From Candidatus Aminicenantota bacterium (GTDB taxonomy: Bacteria; Acidobacteriota; Aminicenantia; Aminicenantales; Saccharicenantaceae), in the NCBI GenBank assembly GCA_014360015.1, contig JACIYJ010000005.1, positions 62,001 to 126,000 of the forward strand: a DNA stretch of 64,000 nt, in the 5' to 3' direction. Position numbers and translations under genes: made by a program. The first letter of the stretch is position 1; the number at the start of each line of letters is the position of its first letter. The notes below the pieces were generated by a model. It made no database searches. It was not told the origin of the DNA and saw nothing but the letters and a program-made list of their open reading frames with translations. Below are positions 1-8,244 of the stretch, one piece after another.

Positions 1-105
1 TTTCCTAAAAATCTCAAACTTGAAACAAAACAGAAATGGCGGAAAGTCCGGGCCGCTTCCGGTGATCAGTCCAGAAAACTGGTTGGGGGCAGAGTCGGTG
101 CTGGC

Positions 106-132
106 TTGACATATTTCTGACCCTGTTATATT
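106..132 (+). promoter_or_regulatory. Possible sigma-70 promoter for the MFS gene
   Basis: A perfect TTGACA (106-111) is followed after 15 bases by TATATT (127-132). The spacer is shorter than the usual 17. It lies 40 bases upstream of the GTG start at 172. Seen by eye only. Confidence 0.35.
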
Positions 133-171
133 TTGCCAGCTTAAAGTTAATTTTCGGGAAAGAGGTTTAAA

Positions 172-1533
172 GTGGAGAGCCTGACTCAAGCCAAACCTGG
201 ATTGTTCCATCCTGCCAGTGGGTTTTATCGTTTCCTGATGCTGATTTTTATTGCTTCTCTATCTTTCGGGAGTTATTTTGCTTACGACATAGTTTCAGCC
301 ATTGCTCCTTCTCTGATCGAAGAACTCCAGGCTGCTCGCCAGACTGTTGGTACTTTTTTTACTATGTACAGCTTAGCGGCTATCCTGGCTGTTTTGGTTG
401 GAGGAATGCTGGTCGATAAGCTGGGCACCAGAAAGGCCAGTTTTCTTTTTTCCTGCCTGGTTTTCATTGGGGCAGCTTTAGTCTGGAGAGCAAAAAGCAT
501 TCCAGTCTTTTTTCTAGGTCGTTTTATTTTCGGAGCCGGCTCTGAGCCTCTGATTGTGGCTCAGAGTGCCATGCTGGCTCGCTGGTTCAGGGATAAAGAG
601 CTGGCTTTTTCTTTTGGAGCCACACTGACGGTCAGCCGGCTGGGTTCGCTGTTTGCCTTTAACACTGGAGAGCTCATTTCTAAGTATTTCGGCGGCTTCC
701 GCTATGCCCTGCTGGCCGCGGTTCTGGCCTGCGGGCTTTCGCTTCTGGGAAATCTTCTGTACATTCTGATGGATAAGCGAGGAGAAAAAGTTCTTAACCT
801 GAAAAAAGAAGAAGTTACGGAAAAGATAAACATCAAGGATATAAAAGAGTTTAAACCAACTTTCTGGTACATAACCGGGCTTTGCTTCACCTTTTACTCG
901 GCTATCTTTCCTTTTACTGCCCTCTCAACTGACTTCTTTGTAGATAAATGGGGAATAGCCAGAACGGCTGAATCTTCGGGTGAGTTCTTAGCTCAGGTTT
1001 TCAACAATTTTTTCCATATGTTCAGCACGGCCGGCGGTATCAGTTCGATAATCATTTTTGCTTCGATGATTTTTGCTCCTTTTGCCGGGGGCTTAATCGA
1101 CAGAATCGGCAAGAGAGCCACCTTGATGGTCTTTGGCTCTTTGCTGCTGATACCCTGTCATCTGCTGATGGGTCTCACTTACATCTATCCGGTCTATCCG
1201 ATGATCGCTCTGGGTATCGCCTTTGTTCTGGTTCCAGCTGCTATGTGGCCTTCTGTGCCTATGGTGGTCAGAGAAGAAAGAACCGGAACCGCTTTTGGCT
1301 TGATGACCGCCATTCAGAACATTGGCCTGGGACTTTTCCCTCTGCTTAATGGCTTTCTCCGCGATAAGACTCATTCTTATACGGCTTCTTCCTTGATGTT
1401 TGCCAGCCTCGGTCTGGTTGGCCTGGTTTTTGCCTTTCTTCTAAAAAGAGCTGATACTAAGGAAGGTGGAATTCTGGAAAGCAGAAAAAAAACACGAAAA
1501 GGGTGGAAGATCCAGAAATCAACTGAAATCTAA
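172..1533 (+). CDS. MFS family transporter
   Basis: A 453-residue polytopic membrane protein with about 12 hydrophobic segments, the usual size for a major facilitator superfamily permease. The family signature between TM2 and TM3 is visible near residue 80 (GGMLVDKLGTRK), and a second copy in the C-terminal half near residue 305 (GGLIDRIGKRA) shows the two-fold repeat. A charged cytoplasmic loop near residues 198-225 separates the halves. The start is GTG, with a purine-rich AGAGG just upstream. It stands alone, so the substrate cannot be told; organic anions or drugs are possible. The family call is secure. Confidence 0.9.
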   Translation: MESLTQAKPGLFHPASGFYRFLMLIFIASLSFGSYFAYDIVSAIAPSLIEELQAARQTVGTFFTMYSLAAILAVLVGGMLVDKLGTRKASFLFSCLVFIGAALVWRAKSIPVFFLGRFIFGAGSEPLIVAQSAMLARWFRDKELAFSFGATLTVSRLGSLFAFNTGELISKYFGGFRYALLAAVLACGLSLLGNLLYILMDKRGEKVLNLKKEEVTEKINIKDIKEFKPTFWYITGLCFTFYSAIFPFTALSTDFFVDKWGIARTAESSGEFLAQVFNNFFHMFSTAGGISSIIIFASMIFAPFAGGLIDRIGKRATLMVFGSLLLIPCHLLMGLTYIYPVYPMIALGIAFVLVPAAMWPSVPMVVREERTGTAFGLMTAIQNIGLGLFPLLNGFLRDKTHSYTASSLMFASLGLVGLVFAFLLKRADTKEGGILESRKKTRKGWKIQKSTEI

Positions 1534-1565
1534 ATCTCATAAAATTCTTTTCTGGACGCTAATCA

Positions 1566-1964
1566 TCAATCAGTTTCAATCATCTGAACCCAGACCTTTC
1601 TGGTCCTCGGCCCATCAAACTCGCAGAGAAACACTCCCTGCCAAGTGCCGAGCTGGAGCTGACCTTTTTCCACGATCAGATTGACAGAACTACCCATCAG
1701 AGAAGCTTTGATATGCGCAGTGGAATTGCCTTCAAGATGAGCAAAGGCCAGATTGTCCGGAATCGCTTTCCGGAGAGCCATCAGAATATCAGCCCGGACA
1801 TCAGGGTCAGCATTTTCGTTGATGGTCAGCCCGCAGGTAGTGTGTGGGACAAAGACGCAGGCCAGTCCATTTTTGATTCCGGTACTCTCCACTAAGCTGC
1901 GAACCTTAGCCGTTATGTCTATAAATTCTTCTTTTTTAGCACTTTGCACACTGAAGCAAAACAT
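1566..1964 (-). CDS. YjbQ/UPF0047 family protein
   Basis: A 132-residue YjbQ-family protein. Members form compact trimers, and the E. coli homologue has weak thiamine phosphate synthase activity, but the physiological role is unsettled. The conserved motif VPHTTCGLTINE with its nearby DPDV, and the later HLEGNSTAHIKAS and GTWQGVFLCEFDGPR blocks, are all present, so the active-site His and Glu residues are intact. An in-frame extension reaches 2096, but ATG at 1964 is preferred: it has an AGGTGA ribosome site and yields the normal family length. It is divergent from nrdD, with 216 bases between the two starts. Confidence 0.88.
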   Translation of the reverse strand: MFCFSVQSAKKEEFIDITAKVRSLVESTGIKNGLACVFVPHTTCGLTINENADPDVRADILMALRKAIPDNLAFAHLEGNSTAHIKASLMGSSVNLIVEKGQLQLGTWQGVFLCEFDGPRTRKVWVQMIETD

Positions 1965-1999
1965 GATTTCACCTATCAAAAATTTTTTAAAATTTTTAC

Positions 2000-2028
2000 T
2001 TGACAAAGCATTTCTGATGTATTTATAT
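2000..2028 (+). promoter_or_regulatory. Sigma-70 promoter of the nrdD operon
   Basis: TTGACA (2000-2005) is followed after 17 bases by TTATAT (2023-2028). Transcription would start near 2035, leaving a leader of about 145 bases before nrdD. The two NrdR-like boxes fall immediately downstream of the predicted start point. Confidence 0.55.
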
Positions 2029-2038
2029 ATATTCGAAG

Positions 2039-2086
2039 GCACAAGATTTAGTATCCAAGGACTATGGATAACACAAAATATTGTTT
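2039..2086 (+). promoter_or_regulatory. Tandem NrdR-like boxes
   Basis: Two sites resemble the NrdR consensus acaCwAtATaTwGtgt. Box 1 (2039-2054) matches 12 of 16 positions and box 2 (2071-2086) matches 14 of 16. Their starts are 32 bases apart, about three helical turns, which is the spacing known for NrdR pairs. NrdR represses ribonucleotide reductase genes when ATP or dATP is plentiful. The target gene, nrdD, fits. No nrdR gene is in the window. Confidence 0.6.
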
Positions 2087-2180
2087 TTTCAAGCATTTTT
2101 CTTCCCTTGAAGATGATAGCATAAAAATAGCGTTTTGGTTACAGAATCAAGCTTAATTTTTAAGATATTAGGAGGAAGGA

Positions 2181-4259
2181 ATGGTTAAAACAAGTAAAAT
2201 TACCAGGATCAAAAAAAGGGATGGGACCATTGTCGATTTTACTCAAGAAAAAATCACTAACGCTATTTACAAAGCAATGCGCTCCCAGGGTATTGATGAC
2301 CTGATGGAAGCCCAGCATGTCTCCGATATCGTGGTTTTTGTCTTAGAAGAAAAATTTGGTGGCTACACCATTCCTTCCGTGGAACAAATTCAGGACATCG
2401 TGGAAATGGTTTTGATGAAGCAGGGCTATCATGAAGTAGCTAAGGCTTACATTCTTTATCGTGAGAAGCACAAAGCCATCCGTGAAGCTAAGCAGACCGG
2501 GATTAACCTGGAAAGGTTGATTAAAGATTACATCAACGATCATGACTGGAAAGTCCGGGAGAACAGCAACGAAGGGCAGGTAAGTTTTTCCGGTTTGAAT
2601 GCCAGAATTTCAGGTGAAGTCCTGGCCAATTTTGCTTTAAACAATCTTTATTCAGAAAGAATAAAAAGAGCTCATCTGGAAGGCGAATTTCACATTCATG
2701 ACCTGTCATATCCCATCGTTGGCTACTGCGCTGGCTGGTCAATGGAAAACCTTCTGCGGAAAGGCTTTGGCCATGTCCCCAACCAGGTGCATTCTCATCC
2801 GGCCAAACACTTAGAGACAGCCACCCTGCACATGGTCAATTACATCGGCACCATGCAGGCTGAGTTTGCCGGAGCTCAGGCTTTTTCCAGTGTTGATACC
2901 TTCTTAGCTCCTTTTGTTCGGGCTGATAATCTAAGCTATGAACGGGTAAAGCAGGATATTCAGAAATTAATCTTCGGGTTGAACGTGCCTTCGCGCTGGG
3001 GATGGCAGACTCCCTTTTCCAACTTGACCTTTGACTGGACGGTTCCCGATGACTTGAAGAATAAAAAAGTTATTGTTGGTGGTGAGGAGCTCGATTCTTG
3101 TTATGGCGATTATCAGAAAGAAATGGATATGATCAACCGGGCTTTCTTGGAGTTGATGATTGAAGGTGACCAGAAAGGTCGAGTTTTTACTTTTCCCATT
3201 CCGACTTATAACATCACCAAAGATTTTGACTGGGATAGCCCGAATGCCAGGCTGCTGTTTGAAGCCACGGCCAAGTATGGCATTCCTTATTTCCAGAATT
3301 ACATCGGTACCAACCTCAACCCTGGCGATATCCGAGCCATGTGCTGTCGTCTGAACTTAGACATGAGGGAATTGAGGCGGCGTCCGGGAAATATGTGGGG
3401 TGCGGGTGAACAAACTGGCTCTATCGGGGTGGTGACTATCAACCTCAACCGCATCGGCTATGAAGCTCAGTCCAGGCAGGAATTCTTCGATAAGCTCAAA
3501 GAAATGATGATCCTGGCCAAAGAAGCTCTGGAAACCAAAAGAGAAGTGGTTAACAACATGCTGGAGCGCGGGTTGATGCCATACACTAAGGTTTATCTGG
3601 GTCATTTTGAGAATCATTTTTCTACCATCGGCATCTGCGGTATGCATGAAGCCTGTATGAATTTCTTAGGCAAAGGCATTGGAACGCCCGAGGGAAAGGA
3701 GTTCACCATCGAAACCCTGCTGTTCATGAGAGAGGTTCTGAAAGACTTCCAGGAAGAAACCGGGCATCTTTACAACCTGGAAGCTTCTCCGGCTGAATCC
3801 ACTTCTTACCGGCTGGCCAGACTTGATCGTGAGAAATATAAAAATATCTATACTTCTGGGACTGAAAAATTTCCTTACCTGACCAATTCCACTCAGCTCA
3901 ACGTAGATGCCACCAGGGATATTTTTGAAGCTCTCAAACATCAGGAAGATATTCAGTCCCTTTATACCGGTGGCACCATTTTCCACGCTTTCCTGCCAGA
4001 AGCCATAGATTGGAGGACCTGCCGCCGGTTAGTCCAGAAAATTGCTGAGACCAAGATTCCCTATTACAGCATAACACCGACTTTCAGCGTCTGCGAAAAT
4101 CATGGCTATATTCGGGGAGAACATAAGACCTGCCCGAATTGCGGGTCTGAAACTGAAGTTTATTCCAGAATCGTAGGCTATTTGCGGCCGGTGAAGACTT
4201 GGAATGACGGCAAACAACAAGAGTTCCGTGATCGGGTACCATATTCTAAATTAGAATAA
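2181..4259 (+). CDS. nrdD: Anaerobic (class III) ribonucleoside-triphosphate reductase
   Basis: A 692-residue glycyl-radical enzyme that reduces ribonucleoside triphosphates to deoxyribonucleotides without oxygen. Residues 1-95 or so form the ATP-cone allosteric domain, starting with the ITRIKKRDGTIVDF strand. The central body is the ten-stranded barrel. The C-terminus carries a metal-binding site (C638, H641, C651, C654) and the glycyl-radical loop RIVGYLRPV, with the radical Gly at residue 666. Length is normal. AGGAGGAAGG lies just before the ATG. It heads an operon with a glutaredoxin-like protein, the activase NrdG and dUTPase, and is probably under NrdR control. Confidence 0.96.
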   Translation: MVKTSKITRIKKRDGTIVDFTQEKITNAIYKAMRSQGIDDLMEAQHVSDIVVFVLEEKFGGYTIPSVEQIQDIVEMVLMKQGYHEVAKAYILYREKHKAIREAKQTGINLERLIKDYINDHDWKVRENSNEGQVSFSGLNARISGEVLANFALNNLYSERIKRAHLEGEFHIHDLSYPIVGYCAGWSMENLLRKGFGHVPNQVHSHPAKHLETATLHMVNYIGTMQAEFAGAQAFSSVDTFLAPFVRADNLSYERVKQDIQKLIFGLNVPSRWGWQTPFSNLTFDWTVPDDLKNKKVIVGGEELDSCYGDYQKEMDMINRAFLELMIEGDQKGRVFTFPIPTYNITKDFDWDSPNARLLFEATAKYGIPYFQNYIGTNLNPGDIRAMCCRLNLDMRELRRRPGNMWGAGEQTGSIGVVTINLNRIGYEAQSRQEFFDKLKEMMILAKEALETKREVVNNMLERGLMPYTKVYLGHFENHFSTIGICGMHEACMNFLGKGIGTPEGKEFTIETLLFMREVLKDFQEETGHLYNLEASPAESTSYRLARLDREKYKNIYTSGTEKFPYLTNSTQLNVDATRDIFEALKHQEDIQSLYTGGTIFHAFLPEAIDWRTCRRLVQKIAETKIPYYSITPTFSVCENHGYIRGEHKTCPNCGSETEVYSRIVGYLRPVKTWNDGKQQEFRDRVPYSKLE

Positions 4260-4275
4260 GTTTTGCTAAACTTAT
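4256..4275 (+). other. Hairpin spanning the nrdD stop codon
   Basis: ATAAGTTT (4256-4263) and AAACTTAT (4268-4275) form a perfect 8-base-pair stem with a 4-base loop. The arm contains the nrdD TAA stop. There is no U-run after it, so it is more likely an mRNA stability or processing element between nrdD and the next gene than a terminator. Confidence 0.4.
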
Positions 4276-4306
4276 CCAGAAAATTCTAAAAGGAGAGGGA
4301 TGAAGG

Positions 4307-4573
4307 ATGGATTTCGTGGTATTCACTTTGCCTGGCTGTTCCAAGTGCGACAAACTCAAAGAATTGATGAAATCCAGAGGAATTAAGGCTAAGGAATTTG
4401 ATGTCAGTACTAAAGAAGGCAAGGCCAAGATTCGGGACTATATTAAATTGCTGCGAAGAGATAGTTCCGGTAGCATTATCATTCCCACACTGATCATTGA
4501 AGAAAAAGGAATGGCCACGGCTGTTCTTAATTCGGCGGAGGAGCTGGATTTGTGGTTGAAATCAAGGGTTTAG
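4307..4573 (+). CDS. Glutaredoxin-like (NrdH-type) thiol protein
   Basis: An 88-residue thioredoxin-fold protein. The N-terminal strand is followed by the redox motif C11-SK-C14 (FTLPGCSKCDKL), the conserved TLI cis-proline region is near residue 65, and the length is typical of NrdH/glutaredoxin proteins. Its position between nrdD and nrdG suggests it supplies electrons in ribonucleotide reduction; class III enzymes that do not use formate take reducing power from a thioredoxin-like partner. An AGGAGAGG ribosome site lies about nine bases upstream. Its end overlaps the nrdG start by 22 bases, implying coupled translation. Confidence 0.82.
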   Translation: MDFVVFTLPGCSKCDKLKELMKSRGIKAKEFDVSTKEGKAKIRDYIKLLRRDSSGSIIIPTLIIEEKGMATAVLNSAEELDLWLKSRV

Positions 4574-5250
4574 AAAAGTTTGCTTCCAAGGATTTTCCCG
4601 GACATATTTCTTCTACAGTTTTTCTGGCCGGCTGTAATTTCCGTTGTCCCTTCTGTCACAATTCAGACCTGGTGCTTAATCCTGGTAGTCTTCAGACTCT
4701 CGATCTGAATTTTTTCCTCAGCTATCTTGACTCCCGAAAAGGCTGGCTGGATGGACTGTGTCTTAGCGGAGGGGAACCTTTGCTTCATGAAGATATTGAA
4801 GTTTTGGCCAGAGTGATCAAGGACCGGGGCTTTTTATTGAAAATCGACACCAACGGTTCTTTTCCTGAAAGGCTTGAATATCTGATTAGGGAAGGTCTGG
4901 TGGACTGGGTGGCCATGGATATTAAAGGACCCTTAAAGAGATACCCGGAAATTGTCAGAGCTAAGGTTGACCTGGAAAAAATTAATCGTAGTGTGGAAGT
5001 GATAAAGAATTCCGGAGTCGAGTATATTTTCCGGACAACAGTGGTGCCAGGATTACTCGGGGAAAATGATTTAATTCAGATTGGCGGGTGGTTAAAAGGA
5101 GCCAGGGTCTTCCAGCTGCAGCAATTTGTTCCTCAGAATACAATTGACCCTGAATATCTGAAAGTGAAGCCTTACCCGGCGGAACAACTGCAAAGCTGGG
5201 CGGAGCTCCTGAAACCATATTTTGAAGAAGTTCGAATAGAAGGAGCTTAA
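4552..5250 (+). CDS. nrdG: Anaerobic ribonucleotide reductase activating protein (radical SAM)
   Basis: A 232-residue radical-SAM activase that places the glycyl radical on NrdD. The iron-sulfur motif C28-x3-C32-x2-C35 (GCNFRCPFC) and the SAM-binding LSGGEPLL are clear. It belongs to the slightly longer NrdG type of anaerobic bacteria and archaea rather than the 154-residue E. coli form. The start is GTG inside the preceding gene, with GGAGGAG 11 or so bases before it. Next to its substrate NrdD, the assignment is firm. 14 bases separate it from dut. Confidence 0.93.
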   Translation: MVEIKGLEKFASKDFPGHISSTVFLAGCNFRCPFCHNSDLVLNPGSLQTLDLNFFLSYLDSRKGWLDGLCLSGGEPLLHEDIEVLARVIKDRGFLLKIDTNGSFPERLEYLIREGLVDWVAMDIKGPLKRYPEIVRAKVDLEKINRSVEVIKNSGVEYIFRTTVVPGLLGENDLIQIGGWLKGARVFQLQQFVPQNTIDPEYLKVKPYPAEQLQSWAELLKPYFEEVRIEGA

Positions 5251-5264
5251 AAAGGAGCTTAAAG

Positions 5265-5687
5265 ATGAAAGTTATGGTCAAGAAACTTGTCCCAGATGCC
5301 AGGATTCCTATCTATCATCATCAGGGCGATGCTGGTATGGATTTGTTTTCCTGTAAGGAGCTGACCATAAATCCAGGAGAAACCGTGGCTGTACCCACTG
5401 GTATTCAGATGGCTATTCCCTTTGGCTATGTCGGTCTCATCTGGGATAAGAGCGGGATAGCGCTCTGCGGAATTCACCGTCTGGCCGGTGTAGTTGATGC
5501 CGGTTACCGGGGAGAAGTCAAAGTGGTTTTGACCAATCTCGGACAGGAGCCTTTTGTCATCACTCCGGGAATGAAAATTGCCCAGATGCTAATCCAACCG
5601 GTGGAGTCTCCGGAGGTGGTTGAGGTTGAGGAACTTGACAAAACCACCAGGGGAGAAGGCGGTTTCGGTTCGACCGGGCTGTATTGA
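5265..5687 (+). CDS. dut: dUTP diphosphatase
   Basis: A 140-residue trimeric dUTPase that hydrolyses dUTP to dUMP and keeps uracil out of DNA. The five family motifs can be followed: GDAGMDLFS (1), DKSGIA (2, with Lys where Arg is more usual), GVVDAGYRGEV (3), GMKIAQMLI (4) and the flexible C-terminal RGEGGFGSTG (5). The catalytic Asp lies in motif 3. AGGAG sits before ATG. It is the last gene of the nrdD operon, so dNTP production and dUTP removal are transcribed together. No frameshift or loss is visible. Confidence 0.95.
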   Translation: MKVMVKKLVPDARIPIYHHQGDAGMDLFSCKELTINPGETVAVPTGIQMAIPFGYVGLIWDKSGIALCGIHRLAGVVDAGYRGEVKVVLTNLGQEPFVITPGMKIAQMLIQPVESPEVVEVEELDKTTRGEGGFGSTGLY

Positions 5688-5707
5688 AGATATTTTTCTC
5701 TTGCTAC

Positions 5708-5735
5708 CGGTGAATACCTCTATTGGATTTCACCG
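5708..5735. terminator. Candidate shared terminator hairpin
   Basis: CGGTGAA (5708-5714) pairs with TTCACCG (5729-5735) across a 14-base loop, in the 57-base gap between the convergent dut and CBS-domain genes. A T-rich stretch follows on the plus side, but without a clean U-run. Position supports it more than sequence does. Confidence 0.35.
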
Positions 5736-5744
5736 CTTTAGATT

Positions 5745-6182
5745 TTATTGATATTTTCCCATGATGTAGTTCTGAAGGTGCTCGATGGTAATTTTCTGGC
5801 TGGTGATTATGGATTTGACCACATCACCGATGGAGATAACTCCGATTAGTTTATTTTCCTGAATGACCGGGAGATGACGGATTCTTTTTTCGGTCATCAA
5901 AGCCATACATTCTTCGGCGGTGCAGTTTGGGTCGACAAAATAAACCTGGGTGGACATTATCTCTTTGACCGGGGTGTCGAGTGAAGATTTTCCCTTCAGG
6001 ACAACCTTGCGGGCATAATCTCTTTCTGAAATAACACCTACCACCTGGTCGTTCTCGACCACAATAAGAGCTCCGATGCCTTTATCGGCCATAATCTTCA
6101 GAGCTTCATAGACTGTGGCTTCGGGCGAAATAGTCCAAACCTGATGCCCCTTTTCTTCAAGCATTTGCTTAACCGTTATCAT
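5745..6182 (-). CDS. CBS-domain pair protein
   Basis: A 145-residue soluble protein made of two CBS domains (about residues 8-65 and 75-135), which together form one Bateman module. Repeated features are visible: the VVGVISERDYARKV block ending the first and the LIGVISIGDVVKSI block ending the second. Such modules bind adenine nucleotides and act as energy sensors, but with no attached catalytic domain the target is unknown. AAGGAGGG lies just before ATG. It is monocistronic and convergent with dut. Confidence 0.88.
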   Translation of the reverse strand: MITVKQMLEEKGHQVWTISPEATVYEALKIMADKGIGALIVVENDQVVGVISERDYARKVVLKGKSSLDTPVKEIMSTQVYFVDPNCTAEECMALMTEKRIRHLPVIQENKLIGVISIGDVVKSIITSQKITIEHLQNYIMGKYQ

Positions 6183-6428
6183 TCTCCCTCCTTAAAAGGA
6201 AAAAGTTCTCTTCCTCTTTCTATATTTCTATCTGGAGATGAACGCTCACATTCTTCATTTACCTTATATATTAAATTCCCGGTAATCTGTCAAATCTACT
6301 TTTCTTTCAGGCTAAGACATGGTATCCAGGTAAAAGGGAGTATCTGGCAGCGTCGGGGTGGTAGTCCAGCGATAGGAGCTTCGTCAGAAGAGGCGAGGAA
6401 ATTTATCAGCCTGGTACTTGAAAAAGCA

Positions 6429-6482
6429 GGGCTTCCTCCGTTAAAAATTTTGTTGAAACTTTTAACTATGAGGAGGAAGCCC
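6429..6482 (+). promoter_or_regulatory. Hairpin masking a ribosome binding site
   Basis: GGGCTTCCTCC (6429-6439) is exactly complementary to GGAGGAAGCCC (6472-6482), with 32 bases between. The downstream arm is the Shine-Dalgarno sequence of the transposase-like fragment starting at 6485. A folded message would hide the site and reduce translation, as known for several insertion sequences that guard against read-through transcription. Confidence 0.5.
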
Positions 6483-6484
6483 CA

Positions 6485-6676
6485 ATGACAGTAAATATAT
6501 ACCCTACTTACTATGAGCTTTGCAAGAGCGCACCCCTTCTGGCCAGAAAAGCGATAATTAAGGCGTATGAGGAGACTGGAAATATTTCAGAGGTAGCGAG
6601 GTTATATCGGACCACTAGCCAGACGATGCGGAAGTTATTGAGGCGCGCCATCCATAGCCTGCAGGCTTACAAGTAG
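6485..6676 (+). pseudogene. Transposase N-terminal fragment (IS relic)
   Basis: 63 residues that look like the N-terminal helix-turn-helix of an IS481/IS3-type transposase: a helix (ARKAIIKAYEETGN) followed by ISEVARLYRTTSQTMRKLLRR, matching the usual 'vAklf.tTrkTVrkwl' pattern. The open frame ends 20 residues later and nothing downstream resembles an integrase core with DDE residues, so this is a truncated remnant. The strong GGAGGAAG before the ATG and the hairpin over it are retained from the parent element. No clear terminal repeats were found. The 302 bases between 6182 and 6485 hold no other gene. Confidence 0.5.
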
Positions 6677-6702
6677 TCCGTGAATGGCTTATCTTTCAGG
6701 CC

Positions 6703-8049
6703 TCAGTCAAAATAGCCGGTGAGGTCGTCCCGGTTAAGTTTTTGTTCCAGGGCAACTCTGGCCACAGCTCTGGCCACCTGGCGATGGAGGCCTTTATCTA
6801 AGGGGTTGGGGACGATTTCACCCGGGGGAGCATATTCGGCTATAGCTCGGGCCGCGGCAATTAGCATTTCCCGGGTAATTCTTGGCACATTGGCATCAAC
6901 CGCCCCGCGGAAGATTCCAGGGAAGCCAAGAACATTGTTGATGCTCTTGCCGTCAGCGGCGAAGGCCGCTCCAGCTTCCATAGCCTGTTCTGGCTCTATT
7001 TCCGGATTAGGATTGGACAGAGCTAAGATGATCTGCCCTTTCCTAACCATTTCTTTTCTGATTAAGCCCGGCACTCCAGTAGTAGCTATGACCACATCAC
7101 AGGAAGCCATAATTTCTTTCAAGTCGGAGACGATTCCTCCGGCTGCCTTCAGTCGATTCTTGGCTTCAGGATTGATATCTGCTCCAAGCACTGGTTTGTC
7201 TAAGAAAAACATCAGCATTTTTGCCAGGGCAAAGCCAGCTGCACCCAGCCCGATAACTCCAATCCGGCATTTTTTAAGCTCACAATGGGTTTCTCGGGAA
7301 ATATTCATCAGGGCAGCTGTAACCACACAGGCCGTTCCATGTTGGTCATCATGCATCACTGGAATGTTAATCCGTTCCTGGATTTTCTCTTCAATGTAAA
7401 AACAACGGGGCGCAGAAATGTCTTCTAACTGGATGGCACTGAAAGTGGGTGCGATATTAACCACGGTCTCTATGATTTTTTCCGGGTCTTTGGTGTCGAG
7501 CAGGATGGGCATGGCTGAAAGCCCAGTCAGGGTTTCCATCAGGCTGGCTTTGCCTTCCATTACAGGCATAGCAGCTAAGGGACCAACGTCGCCGAGACCT
7601 AGAACGGCACTGCCGTCGGTGACGATGGCCACCAAGTGCCTGATGGCCGTATAACGTCTGGCCAAAGCCGGGTTTTTATTGATGAGCAGGCTGACTTCAG
7701 CTACACCCGGAGTATAAACTTTTCTCAGGACGCTGATGTTGTTGATTTCATAACGGCTGCGGATGGCAATTTTACCCCCCTGGTGCATTTCCAGAACTTC
7801 ATCCCGAACCTCAAGTAGCTCTGACTGCGGATAGCGGCGAACAGCCTTGACCACTCTTTCCAGGTGAGCTTCATCATCAACAAAGATAGTTATGTCTCTG
7901 ACCATGTAATTTGTGCCCATGTGGATGATTTTTATTTCACCCACGTAGGCTTTTTCGGCTCCGATGATTGAGAGCAAACCACCGAAAACACCAGGTTTCT
8001 GAATCAACCGGCACCTCAGAGTCCGGACTAACTTATCTTCCCACCACAT
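6703..8049 (-). CDS. NAD-type malic enzyme with N-terminal ACT domain
   Basis: A 448-residue malate dehydrogenase (oxaloacetate-decarboxylating) that converts malate to pyruvate, CO2 and NAD(P)H. An ACT regulatory domain occupies about residues 9-80 and suggests control by a small ligand, perhaps an amino acid. The catalytic part shows YTPGVAEVS (active-site Tyr), EGKASL (Lys), the metal ligands in QLEDISAPRC and MHDDQHGTA, and the dinucleotide fold GVIGLGAAGFALA. This is the short bacterial form plus ACT. GGAGAAAAGG precedes ATG. It is a single gene. Confidence 0.93.
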   Translation of the reverse strand: MWWEDKLVRTLRCRLIQKPGVFGGLLSIIGAEKAYVGEIKIIHMGTNYMVRDITIFVDDEAHLERVVKAVRRYPQSELLEVRDEVLEMHQGGKIAIRSRYEINNISVLRKVYTPGVAEVSLLINKNPALARRYTAIRHLVAIVTDGSAVLGLGDVGPLAAMPVMEGKASLMETLTGLSAMPILLDTKDPEKIIETVVNIAPTFSAIQLEDISAPRCFYIEEKIQERINIPVMHDDQHGTACVVTAALMNISRETHCELKKCRIGVIGLGAAGFALAKMLMFFLDKPVLGADINPEAKNRLKAAGGIVSDLKEIMASCDVVIATTGVPGLIRKEMVRKGQIILALSNPNPEIEPEQAMEAGAAFAADGKSINNVLGFPGIFRGAVDANVPRITREMLIAAARAIAEYAPPGEIVPNPLDKGLHRQVARAVARVALEQKLNRDDLTGYFD

Positions 8050-8244
8050 ACCTTTTCTCCTTCTTTCCTTGTCAATTAAAGCCTAATTATATAACTTTTT
8101 CCTGGACTCTGGTATGTTCGAGTATGAAAATTTTTATATTTTAAGGAAACTTAATTTTTGACAAGAACAATATTTTTCCTTGGTGGTTGTTTGGTCATAG
8201 AATTTTATCAAGAATAAAAAATGGCTTATGGCCCTGCTCGGAGA

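Noticed and set aside
1753..2124. 123-codon plus-strand frame over the yjbQ gene
   Set aside because: It lies opposite a well-supported family gene and runs through the AT-rich promoter region.
6719..7399. 226-codon plus-strand frame over the malic enzyme gene
   Set aside because: Shadow of the malic enzyme; no known domain and no ribosome site.
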